DNA of 64,000 nt from Streptomyces sp. NBC_01669 (lineage in GTDB: Bacteria > Actinomycetota > Actinomycetes > Streptomycetales > Streptomycetaceae): the NCBI RefSeq assembly GCF_026339735.1, contig NZ_JAPEQG010000001.1, forward strand, positions 1,798,001 to 1,862,000, in the 5' to 3' direction. Positions within the stretch are counted from its first letter, which is position 1. The number at the start of each line of letters is the position of its first letter. Under the pieces are notes generated by a model. It made no database searches and was not told where the DNA came from. It saw nothing but the letters and a program-made list of their open reading frames with translations. Shown here piece after piece: positions 1 to 7,523 of this stretch. The position numbers were made by a program, and so were the translations under genes.

Positions 1-882
1 GACGACCAGGAAGAGGAGAGCCGTTCCGACGGCCCCGACGGCCAGCCCGAGGATGGTGCGCGAGCCCCAGGCGTACTCCGTACCGCCCCAACTGGTCAGC
101 AGCACCACGCAGGTGGAGGCGGCGGCCAGCAGCAGCGCGCCGAGTACATCGAGCCGGGGCCGGACGGCGGGTTTGGGGAGTTTCAGTACGACGGTGATGA
201 CGGCCAGCGTGACCAGTCCGAACGGGACGTTGATGTAGAAGCACCAGCGCCAGGACGCGTGGTCGGTGAAGAAGCCGCCGAGCAGCGGTCCGGCAACGGA
301 CGCGAGACCGAAGGCGGCGCCGATCAGCCCCATGAAACGGCCGCGCTCGCGGGGCGGTACGACGTCCGCGATGATCGCCTGGACCCCGATCATGAGCCCG
401 CCGCCGCCGATGCCCTGGACGGCGCGGAAGGCGATCAGCTCGTCCATGGTCCGGGACCAGCCGGCCAGCGCGGAGCCGACGACGAAGACGACGATGGCGA
501 ACTGGAAGACGCTCTTGCGGCCGAAGAGATCGCCGAGCTTGCCGTAGATCGGCAGCCCGATGGTGGAGGCGAGGAGATAGGCGGTGACGGCCCAGGACAT
601 CTTCTCCAGGCCGTGCAGCTCACCGACGATCTTCGGCAGGGCGGTGGCGACGATCATCTGGTCGAGCGCCGCGAGCAGCAGGGTGAGCATCAGTCCGAGG
701 AAGACCAGCCGGATCCGGCGGGGGCTGATCTCCGCGGCGTCGGGACCCGGTGGGGACGAGGCTGGAGTCACCGCACCGGGCAGGGCGGCGGTCTGCACAC
801 CGTGCGGATCCGCGGTCGCCGCCTCGGCCTCGCCCTCCGCACCGTCCGGCTCGTCCTTCACCAGAGTGATTCCACCCGCCAC
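1..882 (-). CDS. DHA2-family MFS multidrug exporter (3' end outside window)
   Basis: Membrane transporter of the 14-helix EmrB/QacA drug:proton antiporter type, here 294 residues of the N-terminal half. After a hydrophilic Ala/Glu-rich leader of about 50 residues the reading frame gives TM1 ([20 protein letters not shown]) with the family-typical Asp in helix 1, motif A-like text [12 protein letters not shown] between helices 2 and 3, and motif C-like [16 protein letters not shown] in helix 5. The GTG start at 882 is chosen because GAGGGGAGC lies eight bases upstream, and the frame stays open to the window edge. It is divergent from nothing nearby; the SRPBCC gene upstream is on the same strand about 190 bases away. 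Substrate cannot be read from sequence. Family call is secure; a drug substrate is inference. Confidence 0.85.
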   Translation of the reverse strand, partial: MAGGITLVKDEPDGAEGEAEAATADPHGVQTAALPGAVTPASSPPGPDAAEISPRRIRLVFLGLMLTLLLAALDQMIVATALPKIVGELHGLEKMSWAVTAYLLASTIGLPIYGKLGDLFGRKSVFQFAIVVFVVGSALAGWSRTMDELIAFRAVQGIGGGGLMIGVQAIIADVVPPRERGRFMGLIGAAFGLASVAGPLLGGFFTDHASWRWCFYINVPFGLVTLAVITVVLKLPKPAVRPRLDVLGALLLAAASTCVVLLTSWGGTEYAWGSRTILGLAVGAVGTALLFLVV

Positions 883-1069
883 GTGCCGCTCCCCTCGTCG
901 CATCTGCGCCGCCCATTTCTCGCATTGCGCGACAAGGGAGGGCAAACGCGACGGGGGGCGCCGACGGCGCACTCGGGGGGCTTATCCCCCGGTGGGAGCC
1001 ACTACGGCGCACAACCGACCGGCCGGGAAAACCACCCGAACCGGTGAGGCCGGTCAGCGCTGCACGAGG

Positions 1070-1513
1070 CTACTTCTCGACCTCGGTCGCAAGGTTCTGC
1101 AGCAGCTCGTCGTAGATGCGTCCAAGCCCCTTGGGCGCAAAGGTCTTCTCGAAGAATCCACCGATGCCGCCCGCGCCGTTCCAGACGGTCGAGACGACGG
1201 CCTTGGACCGGCCCTCGCCGGCCGGGGTGACGGTCCACGTGGTGACCATCGACGAGTTGCGGTCCTTCTCGATGAGCTGCCCGTCGGTCGGCTCGGTCAC
1301 GTCGAGCAGGCAGTCGCGGACCCGCTTGCTGGTGGCCTGGAGCTTCCAGTGGACGAGGGTGCCCTCACCGTCACCGCCCTCGCGGACCTCGTACTCACTG
1401 AAGTGGCCGGGCAGGACCTTGCCCCGGACCTCCTGGTAGTCAGCCAGCGCGTCGAACACCGTCTCCGCGTCCGCCGCGATGATCCGCTCTGTCGTGGCCT
1501 CGACCTGCGCCAT
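1070..1513 (-). CDS. SRPBCC/polyketide cyclase-like lipid-binding fold protein
   Basis: Protein of 147 residues with the START/SRPBCC pattern: an N-terminal strand (VEATTERIIAADAETVFDAL), alternating strand-rich text, and a long C-terminal amphipathic helix (GRIYDELLQNLATEVEK). Such proteins bind hydrophobic ligands in a deep cavity, and cytosolic actinobacterial members mostly lack assigned functions. The ATG at 1513 is preferred over an upstream in-frame ATG (1558) because GGAAC sits four bases before it. It is divergently placed to the SOS-boxed radical SAM remnant, with 149 bases between them. No catalytic role is implied. Confidence 0.8.
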   Translation of the reverse strand: MAQVEATTERIIAADAETVFDALADYQEVRGKVLPGHFSEYEVREGGDGEGTLVHWKLQATSKRVRDCLLDVTEPTDGQLIEKDRNSSMVTTWTVTPAGEGRSKAVVSTVWNGAGGIGGFFEKTFAPKGLGRIYDELLQNLATEVEK

Positions 1514-1617
1514 GGCTGTTCCTCCAGCACTCGGTTGTTCGGGGGTGTGCTGAGCCAATCACCTCCGGCACGCCGCTCAAAATCCGGGCCGGGACGAACG
1601 GGAGAAAACGATCAAGG

Positions 1618-1629
1618 GAACAAGTGTTC
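1618..1629 (+). promoter_or_regulatory. LexA (SOS) box upstream of the radical SAM remnant
   Basis: GAACAAGTGTTC is a perfect GAAC-N4-GTTC palindrome, the actinobacterial LexA operator. It lies 33 bases before the ATG of the broken radical SAM gene at 1663, whose ribosome-binding site is GAGGAGG. It implies that the ancestral gene belonged to the DNA-damage regulon. The divergent SRPBCC gene starts 105 bases away and could share the control. Confidence 0.7.
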
Positions 1630-1849
1630 TATTCTCTCTCCAGTGCTACCGAGGAGGCGTCCATGCGCTGGGACAATCTGGTCGAAAACACCCGAGAGGC
1701 CGGAACGGGCACGCTCTTCGCCGCGGACGCGGTGACCACGCGCACCTTCGACACAGCCCCGACCCCGGGTATGACAGAGGTCGCGGCGCATGGCGGGGCG
1801 ACGGCGACTGACCGGCGAGTATCGACAGGTGCCCGCGCACCGTCCGGGG

Positions 1850-1948
1850 TCAGTAGCGGTACGTGAAGGGGCACCTGCTACAGCGCATCAGGCCGTCTCG
1901 CACCACGATCGCGATTCCCGCCGCACCGCTGTGTGCCTGCGCCTTCAT
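1850..1948 (-). CDS. 32-residue hypothetical protein with CSRC motif
   Basis: A short frame downstream (63 bases) of collagen-like copy A on the same strand. The ATG at 1948 is preceded by GGAGAAGG with five bases of spacing, a very good ribosome-binding site, and the product ends in RDGLMRCSRCPFTYRY with one Cys-x-x-Cys pair. I do not recognise it. Position suggests cotranscription with the collagen-like gene. It could also be the decayed end of a larger protein, since similar text (VKRILVMEKDV) stays open upstream of the ATG. Confidence 0.35.
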   Translation of the reverse strand: MKAQAHSGAAGIAIVVRDGLMRCSRCPFTYRY

Positions 1949-2011
1949 GACGTCCTTCTCCATCACGAGAATCCTCTTCACTACGAAATCCTCAAGGCCG
2001 CCACCGGAGCA

Positions 2012-2362
2012 CTACTGGGCGCCCAGCACTACACCGTTTTTCCCATTTCTTCCATTATGTCCCCACCTCCCATTGCGCCCGCCTTCCCCATCGATCCCAT
2101 CTCTCCCGTTCCACCCGTCCGTCCCGTTTTTGCCCGGCGGGCCGACGGGGCCGGGCGGACCGGGGGGACCGGAGCGACCTGGCGGACCGGACGGGCCGAC
2201 CTCGACGCGGTGCGCCTGAAGGTCGACGTTCCGTGCCCGCATGTCGTCGATCTGCATTTGATGGGCGACAAGCGCGCCCGACTGCGCGACCAGCGCGGTG
2301 ATCAGCGCGGCGCCAAGCACGAGGGGACGCCACTTACGCAGTATTTCGTTTACGCTTCTCAC
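2012..2362 (-). CDS. Membrane-anchored collagen-like protein, copy A
   Basis: Small protein (116 residues from the GTG at 2362) with three parts: a basic N-terminus, one membrane helix at about residues 13-33 (LVLGAALITALVAQSGALVA), a short heptad-like stretch (QMQIDDMRARNVDLQAHRVEV), then 18 uninterrupted Gly-X-Y triplets beginning GPSGPPGRSGPPGPPGPVGP and a short tail VVLGAQ. The helix faces the repeat outward if the basic end stays inside. The heptad stretch could seed trimerisation as in other bacterial collagens. The GTG at 2362 is chosen because GAGGGG lies five bases before it; an earlier GTG at 2374 has no such site. It is paralogous to copy B. Function unknown; surface adhesion or matrix roles are only suggestions. 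Confidence 0.7.
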   Translation of the reverse strand: MRSVNEILRKWRPLVLGAALITALVAQSGALVAHQMQIDDMRARNVDLQAHRVEVGPSGPPGRSGPPGPPGPVGPPGKNGTDGWNGRDGIDGEGGRNGRWGHNGRNGKNGVVLGAQ

Positions 2363-2660
2363 GTTACCCCTCACGCTACGTGACGGTAAGCGTAAATGGC
2401 GAGGAGCCAGACAAGGCGGACCTCCTCGTCGCGCGTCTATCCCAGAGCGAACCCGAAGGCCGCGAGCTTGTCGATCACCGCACGGAAGCGCTGAAGTCCG
2501 TCATCGAGGCAGGGACTAAGAGGAGCTCGCGGACTCGTTCCCGACGCGCGGCACACACGCCCGTCCGCGGGGTACCGGTGCTGGTTCCGCGGTTCGTCGT
2601 GTATTGCCGGCCGCAACCGCGAGGGCCCCGTCCTTGACGTCCCCATTGTGGCCCTGGGGC

Positions 2661-3035
2661 TCAACTGTGGCCCTGGGGGGCGGTTGGCGCTGGGTTGGCA
2701 ACAGCATTTTGCCCGTCCTTGCCGTCCTTGCCGTCCTTGCCGTCCCTCCCAGGCCTCCCGTCCGCTCCAGGCCTTCCGTCCGTGCCGTTCTTCCCATCCG
2801 TCCCGTTCTTTCCTGCCGGGCCGGCGGGGCCGGGCGGACCAGATGGGCCTGGCGGGCCGGAGGGGCCGACCACGACGCGTTGCGCCTGGAGGTCGACGTG
2901 CCGTGCCCGCAGATTGTCGATCTGCATGTCCTGGGCGACAAGCGCAGCCGACTGCGCGACCAGCGTAGTGATCAGCACCGCACGGAGCACAAGGGGGCGC
3001 CGAGGTCTACGCAGCATTTCGTTTACGCTTCTCAC
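2661..3035 (-). CDS. Membrane-anchored collagen-like protein, copy B
   Basis: Paralogue of copy A (124 residues from the GTG at 3035): membrane helix (LVLRAVLITTLVAQSAALVA), the matching heptad-like stretch (DMQIDNLRARHVDLQAQRVV), then 18 Gly-X-Y triplets that drift from GPP-rich to charged GRD/GKD triplets, and the tail NAVANPAPTAPQGHS. Both copies share SVNE near the start and the first eight triplets almost exactly. The second GTG is preferred because GAGGG precedes it at five bases. Charged Gly-Lys-Asp triplets are known to stabilise bacterial triple helices that lack hydroxyproline. Gene sits inside the gap of the radical SAM pseudogene, so it probably arrived as part of the insertion. 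Confidence 0.7.
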   Translation of the reverse strand: MRSVNEMLRRPRRPLVLRAVLITTLVAQSAALVAQDMQIDNLRARHVDLQAQRVVVGPSGPPGPSGPPGPAGPAGKNGTDGKNGTDGRPGADGRPGRDGKDGKDGKDGQNAVANPAPTAPQGHS

Positions 3036-3170
3036 ATCATCCCTCACGCTGTGTGGCGGTGAAAGTGTAAATGCCCAGGCGTCGGAGAAGGTGGACCTCT
3101 TCGCGTGCCTGTTCCGGGACGACCCCGAAGGCCCCGAGTTGGTGGATCACCGCACGGAGGCGCTGGAGCT

Positions 3171-3410
3171 TCGGCTTGGAAGAAGAGGACGAGACCCTTG
3201 TGGGCCGTCCGTCTCGCCTTCCGTCTCATTCAGCCCCGTTCACGGCCGTTCAGGCGAGACCTCTAGCCGCCCCTCCAACAGTGGCCGCACGACACCGCCT
3301 CATCAACCGTGCCCCAGGTCCTTCAACTGGTCACAGCACCGTCGGGCTGCTGACGCTGATTCGCCCTTTGGCTCGTCAAACTCATGTAGGCGTGTCCCCC
3401 GCGCGCCCGC
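3171..3410. other. Inserted sequence with no supported gene
   Basis: Stretch between collagen unit B and the surviving 3' end of the radical SAM gene. It should carry the promoter of copy B, but I see no convincing box. No frame resembles the missing radical SAM segment on either strand. Confidence 0.4.
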
Positions 3411-3882
3411 TGGTGGCGCACGGTGGAGCCCGGCACCCCGTCCCCCGAGCGCCGGCTGGACGTCGTGCGCACCCTGAGCGGGAACGGCATCGACTGCGGC
3501 GTGCTGATGGCACCCGTCATCCCGTTCCTCGGTGACCGGCCGGACCAGCTGCGGGCCACGGTCCGCGCGATCGCCGACGCCGGGGCGAGCTCGGTGACCC
3601 CGCTCGTCCTCCATCTGCGGCCCGGCGCCCGGGAGTGGTTCATGCAGTGGGTCGCGCAGCACCATCCCCAGCTGGTGCGGCGGTACCAGCAAATGTACGC
3701 GGACGGGGCGTACGCGCCCACCTGGTACCAGCGCACGATCACACGCCGGGTCCACGAGCTGGCGGCCGAGTTCGGCATCGGACCGGCGCGCCGCGGCGAG
3801 GCACGCCGGATCTCCGTCCAGCAGGAACGGCTCGACCGGCAGTCACCTCCGGGCGGTCCCGGGTCCACCCAGCTGACCGTTC

Positions 3883-5553
3883 CTAACCAGTGCGCATGAG
3901 TGAGTCCTGGACCCACTGTTGCGTACTGGGCGCATCCCGAACGGTGTTGGATGCGCTGGGTTCCCGCGTTCGCGTCCCGCTCGGCGACGGTCCTCCAGGG
4001 GGCCGGTCCGTGGTGGGTGGGCGGGTTCCCTCACACCCCCGGTGACCTGGTTCGGCCTGGGCGGTCCGATGCCCCGCACGATCACTCCGGTCGTGTGGGG
4101 GCGGTGCCGTCCTTCCCCAAGCTCTCAACTGCGTTCGAGCAGGGGATACCCCATCCCGGATCGGGTGTCCGAGGGCGCGTCGTCCGATCGCGATACCGGC
4201 GGCATCGTGACGGGACATCTTTCGGTGGGGGGTGGTCAGCGGTTTCTGCCAGTGCTGGGCACCCCACTGGGAGGTGTAGGCCGGGTCGACCGCGACGATC
4301 GCGAGGCCCCGTTCGGCCGCCATCGACACCAGCCGGGCCTTGAGCTTGCCGGTCGGGATGCCGGAGATGAGCCGCCGGAACCTTTTGCGGCGGCCGTGTT
4401 TCTCCCGGGTCTTCTCAGGCGCGAAGTCGAGGTCTTCGATGCCGATCGCGGCGACACCGACACGCACCGCCCAGTTGATCAGCCGGGTCAGCGCGTGGCG
4501 GAGCTGCGCGTCACGGTGACCGGCCGAACCGGACAGGTCGTAGGGGAAACGGTGCGGCTCATCGACCGGGTTGCCGTGCCGGTCGAGCCGGTAGGCGGCG
4601 AAGTGGTCGGCGTTGGTATCGACACCGATCATGCCCCGGGCGCGGGCAGTCTCCAACGGGATGGTCTTCACGGCGGGGCGTTGCCAGGATGCGGTCAGGT
4701 ACCAGCGACCACGGCCCACGTCGAGGTGGATGCGGTAGGCGACGGCCCGATTCGCTTCGATGCGGTCGGCCCACTCCGCGCCCCGGTGCGCGAACGCCAC
4801 GGTGGCGGTGAGGACGTACCGGCCGTGCCGGGCGTTGGCCAGGTGCGCGAGCGGGGCAGGCAGTTTGATGCTGACCTCGCCGTCCGGGGTGACGCGGATC
4901 GTTTCGTTCCCGAACCGTTTGCCCGACTCGCCGTCGGCGGCGATGAACCAGCGTTCCGCCTTCCAGCGTTGCCGCCACTGGTCCTCGGTGAGTTGGGCCT
5001 GGGTGAGGTGGTAGCGGGTGTTCAGGAGACGTTTACCGCCCCGTACCACCCGCACCCGTCCGGCCTGCCAGTCGGCGACGGCAGCAACGTGCCGCGCCTC
5101 CAGTGCCGCGAGGCGGCGGGACTTGCGGAACCACTCGCCCTTCGACCGGTAACCGCCCGCCGCCCGCTTCGTTCCGGGCGTCCCGATCGGGAGGGACAGG
5201 CGGTGCCGCAGCGTCTTGATCCCGGCCGCCAGGTTCTGGATGTGCGCTGCCTGGCAACGGCGTGCGAGCGCCCACTGATCGTGCGTGGCCTTGGTGATCG
5301 CACCCGCGATCCGCGACGACGACCGTGCCGTCAGCTCCCGCTTACGCGCCGCCCATGTCTGAGCGCTGTGATCGTGGCCGTCCGCACAGCGTTCCTTGAG
5401 ATCACGCGAGCTCAGACGGCCTTGGTGCTCACCGACCGCACGCAGCACCATCTCGTCCTGGGAGGTGAGGCGCTTGAGCCGGTCCCGGATCGCCACCCCG
5501 CAGGGCCCGGGCACCACGAAGGGCACGGCCAACTTCCGCAGACCACCCACCAC
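3883..5553 (-). CDS. TnpB-related RuvC-fold protein (IS200/IS605 accessory type)
   Basis: A 556-residue member of the large actinobacterial group annotated as TnpB-related. The RuvC-like triad can be seen: Asp in MIGVDTNADHFAAYRLD, Glu in AIGIEDLDFAPEKTREKHG, and Asp in KMSRHDAAGIAIGRRALG. The usual zinc ribbon between the second and third motifs is missing its cysteines and reads YTSQWGAQHWQKPL. TnpB proteins are RNA-guided nucleases that help their elements persist. Whether this cysteine-less branch is active is unknown. Start GTG 5553 is chosen because GAGGGAGGGGG lies just upstream; the frame opens further but that part looks non-coding. The 3' end contains an in-frame copy of a hairpin repeat (4113-4160), and the tail ending DSLMRTG runs into the host radical SAM remnant. 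No TnpA gene is present. Confidence 0.75.
   Translation of the reverse strand: MVGGLRKLAVPFVVPGPCGVAIRDRLKRLTSQDEMVLRAVGEHQGRLSSRDLKERCADGHDHSAQTWAARKRELTARSSSRIAGAITKATHDQWALARRCQAAHIQNLAAGIKTLRHRLSLPIGTPGTKRAAGGYRSKGEWFRKSRRLAALEARHVAAVADWQAGRVRVVRGGKRLLNTRYHLTQAQLTEDQWRQRWKAERWFIAADGESGKRFGNETIRVTPDGEVSIKLPAPLAHLANARHGRYVLTATVAFAHRGAEWADRIEANRAVAYRIHLDVGRGRWYLTASWQRPAVKTIPLETARARGMIGVDTNADHFAAYRLDRHGNPVDEPHRFPYDLSGSAGHRDAQLRHALTRLINWAVRVGVAAIGIEDLDFAPEKTREKHGRRKRFRRLISGIPTGKLKARLVSMAAERGLAIVAVDPAYTSQWGAQHWQKPLTTPHRKMSRHDAAGIAIGRRALGHPIRDGVSPARTQLRAWGRTAPPPHDRSDRAGHRTAQAEPGHRGCEGTRPPTTDRPPGGPSPSGTRTREPSASNTVRDAPSTQQWVQDSLMRTG
4113..4160 (+). repeat. 48-bp hairpin repeat, copy 1 (inside tnpB 3' end)
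   Basis: TTCCCCAAGCTCTCAACTGC followed by GTTCGAGCAGGGGATACCCC and ATCCCGGA. Flanking CCCC and GGGG with a near-palindromic centre allow one stem, and GGGGATACCCC forms a second. It matches copy 2 at 13066-13113 at 43 of 48 positions in the same orientation. Read on the minus strand it adds RDGVSPARTQLRAWG in frame to the TnpB-related protein. Confidence 0.75.
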
Positions 5554-5866
5554 ATCACCCCCTCCCTCAAGGCCGAACACCTGCCACCCAGCCCAACGAG
5601 CAACAGCCACCAAGGTCACCCATTCGGCCCCAGAACCCCCGTTCCCACCCACCGCGAATACACCGCCACGACTCACTCCCGCACGCCACCACTCCCTTCG
5701 GCTCAGTAAACCGACAGCAGCTCGCAACCCTTCTCTGAGCATCCGTCACCACCCCGGCAAACGGGTCAACTCTCACCCGATCATGTCCTTCCGTGTCCGA
5801 ATGTGGGGAGCATGCGGCGGGGGCTGTGCCACACGCAGCCGCATTCCCTCCACCACGGGAGGCCAT

Positions 5867-7465
5867 ATGACGAATCGTTCAGGAATTCTGATCGCCGTCG
5901 GCGCGACGGTCGCCGGTCTGGTGACCGCCGTGCCGTCCCCGGCGGCCGCCACCGGCGTCGCACCGCATGCCGCGCCACTCCGCTGGACCGGCTGCGGCAC
6001 CAAGGTGTATCCGAATCTGCAGTGCTCAAAGGTCAGTACGCCGCTCAATCATGACGACCCGTCGGGCCGACGGATCACTCTCGCCCTGTCCCGGATCCCG
6101 CACACCGCGAAGACTTCGCAGGGCCCGCTGATCGTCAACCCCGGGGGTCCCGGCGGCAGCGGACTGGCCATGGCCGGGTTCGTGGCCTCCTCGCTCCCGA
6201 AGGACGTCGCCGCGCAGTACGACGTGATCGGGTTCGACCCGCGCGGGGTCGGGCAGAGCTCCCCGGCGCTGGACTGCGTACCCAAGTACTTCAAGCCGCT
6301 GCGGCCCGACTCGGTGCCGCAGACCCTCGCCGACGAGCGCACCCGCCGCGACCGGGCGCGCAACTTCGCGGAGGAGTGCGGCAGGAAGTACCCCGATCTG
6401 CTGCCGTACATGGACACGGTCAGCGCCGCCAAGGACCTCGATGTGATCCGGCAGGCCACCGGCGCCCCGAAGATCAACTACTTCGGGTACTCGTACGGGA
6501 CGTACCTGGGCGCGGTGTACGCGAAGCTGTTCCCGCAGCGGGTGCGGCGGCTGGTGCTCGACTCGAACGTCGACCCGGACGGGGTCTGGTACGAGGACAA
6601 CATCGGTCAGAACTACGCGTTCGACGCCCGCCAGAAGGCGTTCGCCGCGTGGGTGGCGAAGCACGACGAGACGTACCGGCTCGGCAACGACCCGGCGCGG
6701 GTCGAGGCGGCCTGGTACCGGATGCGCGACGCGTTGCGGAAACAGCCCGCGGGCAAGAAGGTCGGTCCGAGCGAGCTGGAGGACACCTTCCTGCCGGGCG
6801 GCTACTACAACGGGTACTGGCCCTTCCTGGCCGACGCGTTCGCCGCGTACGTGAACCACAAGGACCAGGACGCGCTCGTCGCCGCGTACGACCGGCTCGG
6901 TGCCGTCGACGCGAAGGGCGACAACGGCTACTCCGTCTACCTGGCCGTGCAGTGCCGCGACTCCCGGTGGCCGCTGAGCTGGAACACCTGGCGCAACGAC
7001 AGCTGGAAGGTGCACGCCAAAGCACCCTTCTACGCCTGGAGCAACACCTGGTACAACGCACCGTGCGCCTCCTGGCCGGTGGAGCCGCTGAATCCGGTGG
7101 GGGTCTCGAACCACGCGCTCCCGCCGGTGCTGCTCTTCCAGGCCACGGAGGACGCGGCCACACCGTACGCGGGCGGGGTCACCCTGCACCGGCGGCTCCG
7201 CGGCTCCAGCCTGGTCGTCGAGCAGGGCGGCGGCAACCACGGTGTCACGCTGAGCGGCAACGCATGCCTGGACAAGTACCTGACGGACTATCTCGCCAAG
7301 GGCACCGTCCCGCGCGGCCACGGCAGCCTCGCGGACGCGGATGCGGTCTGCCCGACGTCGCCCGACCCGAAGCCGCTGACCGCCGAGGCGGCGAAGGTGA
7401 AGTCGGCGAAGCGCGCGGACAGCAGCGGCAGCACCTTGCACGGGCTGCTCGGCTTCCACGGCTGA
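5867..7465 (+). CDS. tap: Secreted tripeptidyl aminopeptidase (S33 alpha/beta hydrolase)
   Basis: Exported serine peptidase that removes N-terminal tripeptides from proteins outside the cell, 532 residues, close to the size of known Streptomyces Tap-like enzymes. Residues 1-30 form a signal peptide (GILIAVGATVAGLVTAVPSP followed by AAATG). The oxyanion-region text is IVNPGGPGGSG. The nucleophile lies in NYFGYSYGTYLGA, the acid in LLFQATEDAATP, and the histidine in EQGGGNHGVTLSG near the C-terminus. These match the S33/TAP family with its C-terminal cap domain. ATG 5867 follows GGGAGG with four bases of spacing. It stands alone downstream of the TnpB element and does not share an operon with the GNAT remnant. 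Confidence 0.85.
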   Translation: MTNRSGILIAVGATVAGLVTAVPSPAAATGVAPHAAPLRWTGCGTKVYPNLQCSKVSTPLNHDDPSGRRITLALSRIPHTAKTSQGPLIVNPGGPGGSGLAMAGFVASSLPKDVAAQYDVIGFDPRGVGQSSPALDCVPKYFKPLRPDSVPQTLADERTRRDRARNFAEECGRKYPDLLPYMDTVSAAKDLDVIRQATGAPKINYFGYSYGTYLGAVYAKLFPQRVRRLVLDSNVDPDGVWYEDNIGQNYAFDARQKAFAAWVAKHDETYRLGNDPARVEAAWYRMRDALRKQPAGKKVGPSELEDTFLPGGYYNGYWPFLADAFAAYVNHKDQDALVAAYDRLGAVDAKGDNGYSVYLAVQCRDSRWPLSWNTWRNDSWKVHAKAPFYAWSNTWYNAPCASWPVEPLNPVGVSNHALPPVLLFQATEDAATPYAGGVTLHRRLRGSSLVVEQGGGNHGVTLSGNACLDKYLTDYLAKGTVPRGHGSLADADAVCPTSPDPKPLTAEAAKVKSAKRADSSGSTLHGLLGFHG

Positions 7466-7523
7466 CAGGAGGTCACTGCGCGCCCCGTGACCCGATCGCA
7501 CGCCCTCGGGGGCGTACGCCACC

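Larger units (their letters stand above)
2012..3170 (-). repeat. Tandem duplication carrying the collagen-like genes
   Basis: Two related units of about 0.5 kb in direct orientation: A at about 2012-2496 and B at about 2661-3170. Similarity covers the coding part and continues upstream. Both units share gatcaccgcacggaRgcgct and a frame reading LQRxRAVIxxLxAFG that stops before the collagen start, plus the conserved start region GTGAGAAGCGTAAACGAAAT. The upstream shared frame looks like the fossil C-terminus of another gene that was duplicated along with it. About 165 bases of unrelated sequence lie between units. Confidence 0.65.
1663..3899 (+). pseudogene. Rv2578c-type radical SAM (SPL-like) gene, middle replaced
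   Basis: Two co-linear same-strand pieces belong to one family that I recognise. The 5' piece, 1663-1755, follows a GAGGAGG site and encodes MRWDNLVENT...AVTTRTFDT, the typical N-terminus of the roughly 340-residue Rv2578c-like radical SAM proteins related to spore photoproduct lyase. The 3' piece, 3411-3899, reads WWRTVEPGTPSPERRL onward through VLMAPVIPFLGD and LHLRPGAREWFM to TQLTV. The roughly 160 central residues, including the CxxxCxxC cluster-binding motif, are absent. In their place lie about 1.65 kb carrying a small ORF and two collagen-like genes on the opposite strand. The last codons (PNQCA) appear to come from the neighbouring TnpB element, so the tail was altered as well. Product must be non-functional. 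Reading of the two ends is strong; the order of events is inference. Confidence 0.8.
3880..5750 (-). mobile_element. TnpB-only IS element, approximate limits
   Basis: The element is defined by the tnpB-type gene; the right limit is taken where the radical SAM coding text stops matching its family (TQLTV, about 3880-3885). The left limit between the tnpB start and the tap promoter is not visible. I found no terminal inverted repeats or target duplication, as expected for IS200/IS605/IS607-type elements. Bases 5554-5866 hold the upstream part and the tap promoter, and I see no other gene there. Confidence 0.4.

Noticed and set aside
584..1735. 383-residue plus-strand ORF over the exporter, SRPBCC and upstream region
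   Set aside because: It crosses three independent real genes on the other strand and has no domain; GC-rich codon shadow.
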